A stretch of DNA of 64,000 nt from contig CM072527.1 in assembly GCA_036898135.1 (NCBI GenBank), positions 26,734,544-26,798,543 of the forward strand, written 5' to 3'. The translations under genes were made by a program, and so were the position numbers. Origin of the DNA: Oncomelania hupensis. Taxonomy: Eukaryota > Mollusca > Gastropoda > Littorinimorpha > Pomatiopsidae. Under the pieces are notes generated by a model. That model had not been told where the DNA came from. It made no database searches and saw only the letters and a program-made list of their open reading frames with translations. Within the stretch, counting starts at the first letter, position 1; every line of letters starts with the position of its first letter. Positions 1 through 10,942 of this stretch are shown here, piece after piece.

Positions 1-340
1 GGAGTGTTGGACGCTTTCTGCCGGGTGGTCACTAGGGCTTCCTATGATGTCATTATTTAGCAATGTAGGCATTTTATATGTATGTGTTTTGTTGATAATT
101 TATAATGATGTTTGTATTCTATTTTGTTTTTGTAATCGGGGGTTCGAGTAGTTGGGGTAAAGCCTCAGCCGTCCCCTGCGTGGGATGTCTTTGTTGTAAA
201 GTGACTGGCCGGTGGAGGGCATTCAATTTTCCCCACTAGGGTTGTTTCGGCAGATCTTTTATGCGGATCGGGGGTTGTCCGGTCCTGATTTGGCTCGGAA
301 GAGTCCGCTGGACCTAAAGCAACAATCAATCAATCAATCA
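1..340 (+). repeat. R1 interspersed repeat, copy 1
   Basis: This stretch is the reverse complement of material found again at 405-985, 2504-2778, 10943-11170 and 18134-18740. In the orientation shown here it runs from a GTTGGACGCTTTCTGCC-like end to GTCCGCTGGACC and then a short (CAAT)n tract, which looks like the 3' tail of a retroposed element. No coding capacity is seen. The left end is cut by the window edge. R1 is my label; I do not recognise the family. Confidence 0.7.
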
Positions 341-404
341 AAACCTCCATGTCACTGCAGACTCACCCTATTGTGGAAATTTGTCACATAATAACAGCAT
401 AGAA

Positions 405-985
405 TATATATTAATTAGTTACTCATTGCTTACAGGGTCCAGCGGACTGCAAAGAGCCGAATCAGGACCACAAAATCAAGAATACAACTTGGTTGAAAGA
501 GGACTCACATCTGATCCGTATAAAAGATCTGCTGAAACAACCCTAGTGGTAACACGGAAGGCACTCCACCACCCGGTCACTTTACAATTTAAGGCATTTT
601 ATGCAAGAGGCGCTAAGGATATACTCTAATTTATCGAACCCCCATTTACAAAAACAATATGGAATATAAATATCATTATAAAATATCAACAAAACACATA
701 CATATAAAATGCCTGTATTGCTAAATAATAATATAATAGGAAGCCCTAGTGACCATTTGGCAGAAAGCCTCAATATTCCAAAGCTGGATCCAACAGACCC
801 CATACACAAATGAGGAGTTTTGGATGAGTAAAGAAAAAGGTAGGTGACTGGTCTAGCAAAGAAGATAGTATAGTAGCTTGATAGAACATGTTAGGAATGA
901 GAAACAACAAAGGAGAAAGACAGCGACAGTGGAAATATAAAGCACTAAATTTCCAGAAAGAATGTACGTAATGTTGCATGTGCAA
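405..985 (-). repeat. R1 interspersed repeat, copy 2
   Basis: A near full-length R1 copy in the opposite orientation to copy 1, so the two lie head to head around 340-405. It starts at the shared TTAGTTACTCATTGC end and finishes at the shared AAATTTCCAGAAAG end near 970. Small ORFs here are not conserved between copies. Confidence 0.7.
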
Positions 986-1019
986 TACAAAAACAATAAA
1001 TACAAACCCAAGAACTACC

Positions 1020-1685
1020 CTTTTACTAGATTTTTTCAGAATTGTAGTAAATATAAGTCCAGGAATTGAATCACAGACTTGCTAACAAGAGAATTCATAT
1101 CTGAAGGTTTCCCGAGTTATAATAGACTCGTGGGCAGTGGCAAAATATCATAGGAAGACGGCAAATCAAAATAATATCCTAACTGTACCCTACAAATGTG
1201 TAATAATCTCTCTATCTCTCGCTTTCTCTCCCTGTGCGTGATAATGTTTCACGGCGATGGAGATGCCACGTGAAACATCTATCACGCAAATGGTATCGAA
1301 CAGCGCCTTGAGAAGTCAAACAGGGGACTCTACTCCTGCCAATCAAGCAGCCGAGCTTAATTAACTCCCCTCTGCCTTTCTCTTTATAGGGCAGCCATGA
1401 TAGGTTTGGAAGCTGTTCTGTTTTTTTTTTTCTCTGTTTTTTTCTCTTTCTCTTTCTCTGTCTAGGTAGCGGTAAAGCTAAGTCTTTGACATCACCATTG
1501 ATTGATTGATTGATTGATTGTGGCTATCAGTTTATTTCAACATTTCATCATCTTATGTTTAATACTCAAGATGTAAATTTTCACGATTTTGTTACCGTCA
1601 GATCATTCGAGGACATCGTGCACTTATGCACCCCCACTGTCAGGCAAATGTTAGGTTGGTTAGCCATAGTTTAAAAAAAAAAAAC
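1020..1685. other. Intergenic stretch, no gene
   Basis: It contains the hairpin at 1235-1288, a pyrimidine-rich tract near 1420-1465, an (ATTG)n run near 1497-1520 and otherwise unremarkable AT-rich DNA. I see no supported coding sequence. Confidence 0.6.
1235..1288. repeat. Near-perfect inverted repeat (hairpin)
   Basis: The arms TGCGTGATA-ATGTTTCACG and CGTGAAACAT-C-TATCACGCA pair over about 19 positions with one bulged base, around a 15-nt loop. The role is unknown: it could be a fold-back remnant or a small structured RNA. Confidence 0.6.
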
Positions 1686-1689
1686 AAAA

Positions 1690-1851
1690 AAAAAACCTTG
1701 TGGAACACAATGGGTTTAAAGTGTCCAGTCGTCTGGACTTTAGACTATGCTGCCAAAGGCTGCAAGCTGGCGCCTTGAGCGTCTTGTGGCAGATCCTGAA
1801 TCGGCCAGTGCCTTCAGCAACTCTTGAGCTGCAATGCACTATATAAGAACG

Positions 1852-1920
<69 letters not shown>
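1690..1920 (+). repeat. GCGC-core interspersed repeat with (ATT)n tail
   Basis: A 5'-truncated copy of a family seen six or more times in the window. It ends GAGCTGCAATGCACTATATAAG and runs directly into about 70 bp of (ATT)n. The tail and stem resemble the L2 LINE 3' end at 10268-10336. The (ATT)n tract separates this copy from the oppositely oriented copy that follows. Confidence 0.65.
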
Positions 1921-2240
1921 GAGGATTTGTATAGCGCACATAATTTCACCGTACTTGGCGACTCAAGGCGCTGGCCGATACAGGATCTAACTCAATCCGC
2001 CCGAGGGGCCAACTTGCAGCCTTTGGGCGCATCGTAATAACGCTCCAGACAACTGAGCACAATCCTGGGCAGGCAGGGATGGGGGAGAAGGACGTGAAGC
2101 ATGCTGGGTGTGTTCTTGTCACCGGCACTCACCCGTCTAGGACATGAGCGTCGGGATCTTTAAAATCCGTTATGATAGAATGTATGCGACACAGACTAGA
2201 CCTCGATTTATACTCTCATCCGAAGGAGTATGTATTGAAA
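1921..2240 (-). repeat. GCGC-core interspersed repeat, opposite orientation
   Basis: It contains the shared blocks TATAGCGC, CAAGGCGCTGGCCGATAC, ACAACTGAGCACAATCCTGG and GGATCTTTAAAATCCG that also occur at 2779-3087, 12100-12360, 50997-51300 and 53940-54190. About 320 bp with no coding capacity; probably a SINE or other non-autonomous retroposon. Confidence 0.7.
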
Positions 2241-2344
2241 ACAAAACGAAGCCGATGATACTTTTACCTTTACGAACCAAAACGTTTGTTGCAGTGTGTG
2301 TCAGAACTATGACAGTTTTCCATAACCTCCCCTCCCTCAAAACC

Positions 2345-2465
2345 TCCCACAACCTTGACTTCCTCCATTATCTTCCCTCTCCCCTTCCTCTCCCCCTCCC
2401 CCTCTCTCTTTCTCTGCATCTCTCTCTCTCCCTCACTTTCTCTGTCTGTCTCTCTTCTCTGTTCA
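2345..2465 (+). repeat. Polypyrimidine (CT-rich) tract
   Basis: Low-complexity CT-rich DNA. The ORFs called across it are composition artefacts. Confidence 0.8.
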
Positions 2466-2503
2466 CTTAAGGGTAGTTGTACCATGATAGTTTTTAAGAC
2501 AGT

Positions 2504-3152
2504 TAGTTATTCATTGCTTACAGGGTCCAGCGGACTGCAAAGAGCCGAATCAGGACCACAAAATCAAGACCACAACTTCGCTAAAAGAGGACTCGCCCCT
2601 GATCCGCATAAAAAAATCTGCTTAAACAACCCCAGTGGTAACACTGAAGACACTCTACCAGCTGGTCATTGTTCAATAAAGGCATCCCATGCAGGGGACG
2701 CCGAGGCTATATTCTAATTTATCGAACCCCCGTTTACAAAAACAAAATTGAATATAAACATCATTATAAAAAAAAAATTAATCGTTCTTTTATAGCGCTT
2801 TTCCAGCTCAAGAGCTGCTCAAGGCGCTGGCCGATACAGGATCTAACTCGAAGCCGCCCGAGACGCCCACCCGCAGCCTTTGGACGCATGGTCTGACGCC
2901 CGGACAACTGAGCACAATACTGGGCAGCCAGGGATGGGGGAGAAGGACCTAGGTGCATGCTGGGTGTGTTCTTGTCACCGGCACTCACCCGTCTAGGACA
3001 TGAGTGTCAGGATCTTTAAAGTCCGTTATGATGGAATGTATGCGACACAGACTAGACCTCGGTTTATACTCTCATCCGAAGGAGTAAAATATATATAATA
3101 TATAAAATATCAACAAATACATATAAAATGCCTACATTGCTAAATAATAACA
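2504..3152 (-). repeat. R1 repeat, left part, split by insertions
   Basis: R1 sequence starts at TTAGTTATTCATTGC and is interrupted first by a GCGC-core repeat (2779-3087) and then, at 3152, by the TIR element. It resumes at 10943 with TCATAGGAAGCCC. The 18134-18740 copy shows the uninterrupted order. Confidence 0.75.
2779..3087 (-). repeat. GCGC-core repeat inserted in R1
   Basis: A full-looking copy, TTTTATAGCGCTTTTCC through CTCATCCGAAGGAG. R1 continues on both sides, so this copy is younger than R1. A-rich and AT-rich sequence at the left edge may be its tail. Confidence 0.7.
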
Positions 3153-3982
3153 CTGCCGTGAACTGACAAAACCGAGCAAGTCCACAAAACCTCTACTTTC
3201 GAGAAAATCGACGTTTTGTGTTGCGCTATATTACGCGATCGTTTCTGGAAGTTTAAGGGCATATTATAATGCAATTCCTCGATTTAAGAGTGCATACCTT
3301 GAATGTTAAAGAAATGTTTGATAGATTTGATGTTTTAAGACTATTTGTGGACTTGCTTTGTTTTGTCAGGTTATTCGTGAGATAGATCTTTGTTGAGAAC
3401 ATGACAAAACCAAGCAAGTCACCCGCTTGGTTTTGTCAGTTTATTATTGAATTAAATCCTTGTTAAAAAGATTCACAAAACCAAGTAAGTCAAATCCGCT
3501 TGGTTTTGTCAGTTTATTATTAAGTAAATCCTTGTTTTCAAAATTCACCAAACCAAGTAAGTCCCATAGGCCGTTTCGTTTCTTTGTTAAAAAGTCTGAC
3601 GAGATGAGTCACATAAGTTGGGTTTTGTAAGATGTGGGTGCGGCAGTTACAGTGAGTGTATATGTGTGCCTGTTTATTGTTTTTAGCCATTCTTCACTTA
3701 ATATTCCTGGGTTGGTATGCAGGAGTCATGGTTTTTTTTTTGCTCTCCCTTCAAAATAATATTAGATGCAGCCAATTTAATTTTAAAAATACAAAACTAT
3801 TTTCCTTTCAGTTTCCTATTGTAGCGATCTTCCTGCCTTTACACCACGTGTATGTCTTGTATTTTGTTGCCCTTGTTGTGTGTCTGTAATATATTTGTTG
3901 CTGTTTGTTTGTGGGTTCGGGCAACTGAATAGAATAGGCCCAACGTTTCCCGGCGTGTCGTAAGAGGCGACTAACAGGGGTA

Positions 3983-6900
3983 ATGTTAGCACGGCAACAC
4001 TGGGCGAAAGTCTTCTACACAGAAGTCACCGGCCAGGGCGAGGAACCTCACGTTGCTACAAGTTCAACGACCACGTGCTCGGGGCCAAGGCGAGCCACAC
4101 TGTATTCGTGGATTTCGGCTGTGCCCAACAGCCTGGAGAGGATTGGGCACCGCCAGGTCCTTTTTTGCCCAAGACACACTACATGCATAATGACACTATC
4201 CACTAATTCCATACCGGATAGGTCGTCGCCCGGCTCAAGGACCGCGCCTTCCGTTGGCCACCAGGACGGAGGTGTTAAGTATGCTACTGATGGACAATTT
4301 AGCAAGATCCGCACGAGAAACAACATCGTCATAGGAACCTGGAATGTCAGGACCCTAACTGCGGAAGGAAAATTAGAAGAACTGGCCCACGAGTTGGACC
4401 ACTATCGATGGAACGTTCTAGGCATTAGCGAACTGCGCTGAAAAGGCCTAGGTGAAACAACGACAGACAAAGGCCACAAGCTCTATTTCAGCGGTAGAGA
4501 TGACAGGCACGAACACGGCGTTGGATTCTTGGTCCACAAGAACATTCTAGCCACTGTCATGGGTTGCCGCCCAGTAGACTCATTACCATCTGCCTGAGAG
4601 CAGCCCCTTTCAACATCACCATCATCCAGACCTATGCCCCAACATCAGACTATGACGACAGCGAAGTGGAGGATTTTTATGAAAATCTACAGGCGGTCCT
4701 TGACCAAGTGCCGAAGAAGGACATAGTCATAGTGCAAGGCGACTGGAATGCCAAGGTTGGCCAAGATGCGCACCACAACTGGGGAGACACATGTGGACCC
4801 CACTGCAACAACGAGACAAATGACAGGGGTCTGAGATTCTTGGAGTTTGCCAGATACAACAATCTGGTACTGGCAAACACGCTTGGTCTCCACAAAAACT
4901 CCAGACGATGGACATGGCACAGTCCCAGGGGGGAGCATCACAACCAAATAGACTACATCATGGTCAAGAAACGCTTCAGATCAAGCATCAACATTGGCAG
5001 GACACGCACTTTTCCAGGAGCAGACATCGGAAGTGACCACGATCTCTTGATGATGTCTTTCCGGCTCCACTTGAAGAGAGTAAATACTGCACTAGCTTGA
5101 AGTTCGACCTGGACAAACTGCAAGACCCGGAGGTGGCAGAACTATTTCAGGCCACAATTGGAGGAAAATGTGCACCACTGCTCATTTTGGGGGCTGGTGA
5201 AATAGATGTCAACACCATGACCACCACCTTCAACTCAGCTGTGACAGATGCCGCCACTGAGATCCTTGGCAAGCACCGACCAAAGAAGAAGCCGTGGATC
5301 ACACCTGAACTTTTGGATCTGTGTGATAAACGAAGAGAGATTAAAAAAAGAAAGAAAAAGAACACCTCACAGGGAGCTGATGTCTACCGAAAAATCAACA
5401 ATGACATCCGAAAAGGCATGCGCACAGCAAAGGAGAACTGGATAGAAGATCAATGCCAGGAAATAGAGAACAGTCTGAACAAAAACAACAGCAAGAAGGC
5501 CTACCAGACTGTAAAGCGGCTGACAAGTTTCAAACAGCCCAAGGTCTCCACGATCCAAAGCAAGTCTGGCATATGCCTTACAGAAGAACAAGAAGTCTTG
5601 GACAGATGAACAGATTACTGCTCTAACCATTACAACCATACACCAAATGGAGATCCATCAGTTCTAGCATGTCCCGAGAACAGAGAAGAAGAAATCCTCC
5701 CAATTCTCCGGGAAGAAGTTGAGGCAGCAGTGCAATCGCAAAAGAAAGGGAAGTCAGCGGGAGTGGACTACATACCCGCGGAACTGCTACAAGCAGGAGG
5801 AGAAGCGATGATTGATGCCCTCACCATTATCTGTAACAAGATCTGGAAGAGTGGAGAGTGGCCTATACCATGGGCCCAGTCGCTTGTCATCACTCTTCCC
5901 CAAAAAGGTAACCTTCAGGAGTGTGAAAATTACCGCACCGTCAGCCTCATCATCCATCCCAGCAAGGTCCTCCTGAAAATATTACTCAACAGGTTGAAAC
6001 CCCAAGCTGAACAAATCATAGCTGAAGAACAAGCAGGATTCAGGGCAGGGCGAAGTACCACTGAACAGATTTTCAACCTCAGAATAATCTGTGAGAAATA
6101 CCTACAGCACCAACATCATGTGTTCATAGTCTTCAAGAAAACGTTTGACCGAGTCTGGCATGCAGCTCTATGGGCAACAATGAAAGCGTACAACATCAGA
6201 CCTAAAATTATTGAAGTCATCAAAAACCTGTATGACAAGGCTACCAGTGCAGTCCTCCACAACAGCGCCATCGGGAACTGGTTCAGAACAACAATCGGTG
6301 TGCGTCAAGGATGCCTACTCTCTCCAACACCCTTCAACATCTTCCTAGAGCGCATCATGTCAGATGCTCTTGCAGATCACGAAGGCACAGTCAGCATAGG
6401 GGGTAGAGCAATCTCCAATCTTCGTTTTGCGGATGACATTGATGGATTGGCTGGAGAGGAACAAGAACTTGAACAGCTGGTACAGAGGCTTGACACCACC
6501 TCCAAAGCTTGTGGAATTGAAATACGTGCAGAGAAGACCGAAATGATGACCAACAACACCAATGGCATCAACACGGACATCAAAGTCCAAGGCCAATCCC
6601 TCAACACAGTGCATAGCTTCAAATATTTAGAAGCCATTGTATCAGACAATGGGTCCCGACAGGAAGTCCTCTCCAGGATCGCACAAACAACTGCTGCCCT
6701 GGCAAGGTTGAAGCCCATTTGGAAAGACAGGACCATCATTCTACATTCCAAAGTAAGACTGCTGCGCTCCCTTGTCATCTCCATCTTCCTATATGCTTGC
6801 GAAGCATGGACCCTCACAGCAGATCTACAACGAAGAATACAAAGCATGGAGATGAGGTGCTACAGAATACTTCTGGGCATTTCCTATACCCAACACATCA

Positions 6901-7160
6901 TCAACGACGAAGTCCGACAGACCATCACACAAGCCATTTGACAACAAGATGACCTGCTCACAGTGGTGAAGAAACGGAAACTCCGATGGTATGGCCACGT
7001 CACCAGATCATCAGGCCGTGCAAAGACTATTCTGCAAGGCACAGTGCAAGGAGGTAGAAGAAGAGGGAGACCGAAAAAGAGGTGGGAGGACAACATTCGA
7101 GAATGGACTGGTTTGACACTGAGCGAAGCCATCAGGGCTGCTGAGGACAGAGAGAGATGG
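3983..7160 (+). pseudogene. RTE endonuclease-reverse transcriptase, broken (copy A)
   Basis: A degraded single-polyprotein RTE ORF. An apurinic-type endonuclease comes first ([26 protein letters not shown] and SDHDLL motifs between 4340 and 5060). A reverse transcriptase follows ([14 protein letters not shown] near 6040, VRQGCLLSP near 6300, FADDIDGLA near 6430). The end is the basic segment [19 protein letters not shown]. Breaks: an in-frame TGA at 4439 where copy C has TGG, a small deletion near 4575, frameshifts near 5095 and 5700, and a TGA at 5607. RTE proteins nick target DNA and prime cDNA synthesis at the nick. This copy cannot make the whole protein. Confidence 0.85.
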
Positions 7161-9421
7161 ACTGGCTCATTGTCAGAGATGACTTCGTTGGAAAGATCTT
7201 GGACTTGTCTGTGATGGACAAACTCATATCTGACCACTTCCCTATGACCTTCAGCCTCGACCTCAAGAAACCTGACCCTAGAAAAAGAACTGTTACTTCT
7301 CGCAACATAAGGCGGGTTGACCTAAAGGCCTTCAAAGAAGATGTGGCTGCGTTGCAGTTCGGAAAAGAAGATCCTGTGGCTGACTACAACCGTGGCCTTA
7401 CGGATGTCATGGACAGGCATGCTCCTCTCGTGACGCGGCGCGTCACGGACCGTCCTTCCGCTCCGTGGCTGACGCTGGAGGTTAAGGAAGCGAAGAAACA
7501 GCGACGTGGCGCCGAGCGCAGGTGGAGGAAGTCAGGCCTCACAGTTCATAGAGACATATTTGTATACCATAGGGAGAAAACCAAGAGATTAATTGAAGAT
7601 GCAAAGTCTAGGTACACGACTCACAAAATAGAGGAATGTTCCTCTAGTAGGGACCTTTTTTCAGTCGTTGGTCACTTGACTGGTAAGAAAGGTGAGAAGG
7701 TCCTGCCAAATTGTATTCCACCAAAACAGCTGCCAGACTCTTTCTGTGACTTTTTCACTGACAAAATATGCAAAATCAGGTCAGAGCTAGATAGAATTAG
7801 TGGTAATCCTGACTTTACACCCTTCATGGGAACGCCAATGCTAAACTTTGTCCCTGTAACGTGTGACCAGATCAAAAGAATTATTTTTCAGACACCTAAA
7901 AAGTCATGTTGCCTTGACCCCATCCCAGCAAACCTGTTGCATGAATGTTTGGATGAGTTAACCCCAATCATCACTGACATCATTAATCAGTCATTGTCAT
8001 GTGGTGTTGTTCCTTCATCCTTCAAACATGCTGTTGTCTCTCCACTGATAAAAAAAGCAAATCTTGACGTTAATATCCTCAAGAACTATCGCCCAGTTTC
8101 AAATCTTCCCTTTCTCTCGAAAATCCTTGAAAAGGTTGCTCTCCGCCAATTGCTAGACCATTTTGAAAAATCCGATCTCCTCGAGCCGTTTCAGTCCGCT
8201 TACCGCCAGAACCACTCCACAGAAACGGCTCTGGTGCGAGTTGTGAATGACTTGTTGTCCGCCTGTGACCGTGGTCATGTTTCCGTACTGTCTATGCTAG
8301 ATCTATCGGCTGCGTTTGATACTCTTGACCACGCCATTCTGCTTCAACGACTGCATGTGACCTTCGGTCTTTCCGGAACGGTCCTCCGCTGGTTCAGGTC
8401 ATACTTGGCTGATCGGACGCAGTCTGTGGTGATCGGGAGCTCATTTTCAGAGCCAACCACACTAGCCTTCGGAGTCCCTCAGGGTTCGGTCCTGGGTCCC
8501 GTACTTTTTACCGCATACATTCAACCCCTGAGCACTATCATCCGCCAATTTGAAATGCATTATCAGATGTTTGCGGATGACACACAACTCCAAAAGTCTG
8601 GTCCCCCCTCTCAACTTCCTATAATACTGAACACCACCCAACAAACCATTGAATCTGTCAAGACCTGGATGAACGTAAACAAACTCAAATTAAACGATGA
8701 CAAAACTGAAATTATTCCCATAGCTACTGATCATAAACTAAAATCTCTCTCTGACTCAGCTACCATCACACTCTCAGGCACGCAGATTGAATTCTCTCAG
8801 ACTGTCAGAAATCTGGGAGTCCACCTTGATAGGACACTTTCAATGGAACTCCACATTAACACTCTCTGCAAGGCCATTTTCCTGGAACTCCGCAGGATTA
8901 GTCATATAAGACCCTTTTTGACAGTGGGCGCTACAAAGAAGTTGATGTCTGCTTTTGTACTGTCAAGAATGGACTACTGCAACTCCCTGTTTGTAGGTCT
9001 TCCCAACACTCTAATGGACAAACTTCAAAAAGCACAGAACAACGCAGCCCGTATCGTGCTCAAGAAGCGCAAATTCGACAGCGCGAAACCGCTTCTTCAG
9101 GAACTCCATTGGTTGCCAGTGCGCGCGCGTGTCGAATACAAAGTTGCGATGCTTTGTTACCGCAGTCTGCACGGTCTAGCACCTTCTTATCTGTCTGAGC
9201 TCTTAACGCCATATCGTCCATCCAGATCTCTCCGTTCCGCTGACGCTGGTCACCTTTCAGTGCCACGTATCAAGCTGGAGACGTATGGTCGTCGTTCTTT
9301 CTCCTTTGCTGCTCCTACACTTTGGAATTCCTTGCCTCAGCCTCTCCGTGACACCCCTACTCTATCTGCATTCAAATCTAGACTTAAAACACATCTTTTC
9401 CATGAACACCTCTTGAAATAA
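7157..9421 (+). CDS. L2/CR1-group LINE ORF2 protein, N-terminally truncated
   Basis: An uninterrupted frame of about 754 codons. It opens in the last part of the endonuclease (SDHFPMTF near residue 24), crosses a charged linker, then enters a full reverse transcriptase: NYRPVSNLPFLSKILE near residue 310, LDLSAAFDTLDH near 380, FGVPQGSVLGP near 440 and FADDTQ near 470. The C-terminal thumb-like region contains RMDYCNSLF and TLWNSLP, characteristic of CR1/L2 proteins. It reverse-transcribes LINE RNA at the target site. Most of the endonuclease is missing because of 5' truncation. The first ATG (7157-7159) belongs to the RTE target DNA, so this start is accidental. Confidence 0.85.
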   Translation: MDWLIVRDDFVGKILDLSVMDKLISDHFPMTFSLDLKKPDPRKRTVTSRNIRRVDLKAFKEDVAALQFGKEDPVADYNRGLTDVMDRHAPLVTRRVTDRPSAPWLTLEVKEAKKQRRGAERRWRKSGLTVHRDIFVYHREKTKRLIEDAKSRYTTHKIEECSSSRDLFSVVGHLTGKKGEKVLPNCIPPKQLPDSFCDFFTDKICKIRSELDRISGNPDFTPFMGTPMLNFVPVTCDQIKRIIFQTPKKSCCLDPIPANLLHECLDELTPIITDIINQSLSCGVVPSSFKHAVVSPLIKKANLDVNILKNYRPVSNLPFLSKILEKVALRQLLDHFEKSDLLEPFQSAYRQNHSTETALVRVVNDLLSACDRGHVSVLSMLDLSAAFDTLDHAILLQRLHVTFGLSGTVLRWFRSYLADRTQSVVIGSSFSEPTTLAFGVPQGSVLGPVLFTAYIQPLSTIIRQFEMHYQMFADDTQLQKSGPPSQLPIILNTTQQTIESVKTWMNVNKLKLNDDKTEIIPIATDHKLKSLSDSATITLSGTQIEFSQTVRNLGVHLDRTLSMELHINTLCKAIFLELRRISHIRPFLTVGATKKLMSAFVLSRMDYCNSLFVGLPNTLMDKLQKAQNNAARIVLKKRKFDSAKPLLQELHWLPVRARVEYKVAMLCYRSLHGLAPSYLSELLTPYRPSRSLRSADAGHLSVPRIKLETYGRRSFSFAAPTLWNSLPQPLRDTPTLSAFKSRLKTHLFHEHLLK

Positions 9422-10336
9422 ATTCCTGCCCACCAGCCGTTCTTAACCTCTTTTTGTGGTCTTCGTACCTTCATCATCGTCGTCATCATGGTCATCATCA
9501 TGGTCGTCATCATCATCATCGTCGTCATCAGTCTCATCATATCATCGTCACTGTCGTTGTCATCTTCTTTCTCAGTGTCGTCGTCATCGTCGTCGTCATC
9601 GTCGCTGTTTTCCTCATCTTCGTCGTCGTTGTGGCCCAGGTGTGTTTGGCTGCTTGAGTGTCTGTGCAGGTGTTGTGTTGTGGTGTCTTTTTGTGGTGAT
9701 CATAGTAGTTGTTTCCATGGCGTTTTTAAGTAAATTGCTCGTTTCTGTTTCTGTGTGAAATGCACGTATACTGATAGAGATAGACAATTTTATTGTGCTT
9801 TGTATTTTATTGTGTGTGTTTGTGTGTGTAGGTGTGTGTGTGTGTGTGTGCGTGGGAGACATAGAGTGAGTGGGTGTGTTTGACAATGTTTTAATACTGT
9901 GGTGATAGAGATAGACAATTTTTTATTGTGCTTTGTATTTTATTGTGTGTATGTCTTTGTGTGTGTGTGTGAGTGTATATGTGTGTGCGTGGGAGATATA
10001 GAGTGAGTGGGTGTGTTTGACTATGTTTTAATACTGTGGTGATAGAGATAGACAATTTTATTGTGCTTTTGTATTTTATTGTGTGTGTGGTTGTGTGTAT
10101 GTATGTGTATGTATGTGTATGTATGTGTGTGTGTATGCGTGTATGCGTGGGAGATATAGATTGAGTGGGTGTATTTGACTATATTTTAATACTGTGATGT
10201 TTGGTTTTGTGTTTGATGCTTTTATTCTTTTATGTTCCTTGAGTATTTATTTATGGCTGGCTGTAACTGCGCTTTGAGCTTCTCCTGAGGGAAAGGCGTA
10301 GAATTTTAAATGAAATAAATTATTATTATTATTATT
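7161..10336 (+). mobile_element. L2/CR1-group LINE, 5' truncated, nested in RTE
   Basis: It begins abruptly inside the endonuclease domain and ends with GAAATAAATTATTATT and further ATT units. The 3' UTR (9422-10336) carries CATCATCGT-type simple repeats, three tandem ~130-bp units, and a GCGCTTTGAGCTTCTCCTGAGG stem near 10269, typical of L2-type 3' ends. No clear target duplication is seen. The open frame of over 2.2 kb without a stop suggests a recent insertion. Confidence 0.85.
9768..10200 (+). repeat. Three tandem ~130-bp units in the LINE 3' UTR
   Basis: Units starting TGATAGAGATAGACAATTTT recur near 9772, 9902 and 10040. Each contains a (GT)n run of different length, then GTGGGAGAYATAGA and TTTTAATACTGTG. 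Confidence 0.8.
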
Positions 10337-10942
10337 AGTATGCTGGTTAAACGATCATCTGTGGTGCCCCTACGACCTCAGGGTTACGGGACAGGATAGG
10401 ATAGGATAGGATAGTTTGTTTGTTTATTTCCACACCTCGTGGAAGTTGTCGCGTAGGCGGAAGATCTACAGGATCCTTCATGGTGGGCAGGAAAGTACAT
10501 GAAGAAAACTCTTTTTCAAAAAGCCGAACACGTCCTTTGCTGACCGAAATTTCGTCATCATTTTCACAGGAAAATAATATTGCACAGCAGCAATAACATG
10601 GATTCTCACTGGTCCGCTTCATCTTAAGGCGCTTTCTCATTGGTCGGGAGGACTTACTTTTCTTTGTCAGGTTATTGTAGAAAATGACGTCATCATGCCA
10701 ACTCGAGCATCAGCCAGAGGATCGCCGAAACAAAATCGCAGGGGACTTGCTTGGTTTTATCAGTTTATTCCCCCACTTAAAATTTTTTTAACAAGGACTT
10801 ACTCTATGATATCTCCAAATCTAAACATAGTTCGGATTTGATTTTTACAGGTAAGATGCGTCATTCTCTTGCAAGTTTGATGGCGCAAAAAACTCATTTT
10901 CGACCTTAGGTGGACTTACTCGGTTTTGTCAAATCACGGCAG

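Larger units (their letters stand above)
3911..10413 (+). mobile_element. RTE-clade LINE copy A, full length, split by L2
   Basis: The element starts at GTGGGTTCGGG, as copy C does at 31541, and ends in a (GGATA)n tail at 10391-10413. An L2 LINE (7161-10336) interrupts it between GAGAGATGG and AGTATGCTGG, which are contiguous in copy C. The sequence GTTTGTTT flanks both ends (3903-3910 and 10414-10421) as a candidate target duplication. Without the insert it is about 3.3 kb, the usual RTE size. Confidence 0.85.
3153..10942. mobile_element. TIR DNA element (about 1.3 kb), split by an RTE
   Basis: The ends CTGCCGTGA at 3153 and TCACGGCAG ending at 10942 are inverted repeats that extend, with mismatches, through TGACAAAACCGAGYAAGTCC. 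The 4-bp duplication AACA flanks both ends (3149-3152 and 10943-10946) and the outside sequence rejoins as R1. Without the RTE the element would be about 1.3 kb. The motif (T)GACAAAACCRAGYAAGTC recurs inside in both orientations near 3399, 3423, 3474, 3499, 3545, 10650 and 10745, as expected for subterminal transposase sites. No transposase ORF is visible. The superfamily is not assigned. Confidence 0.75.
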
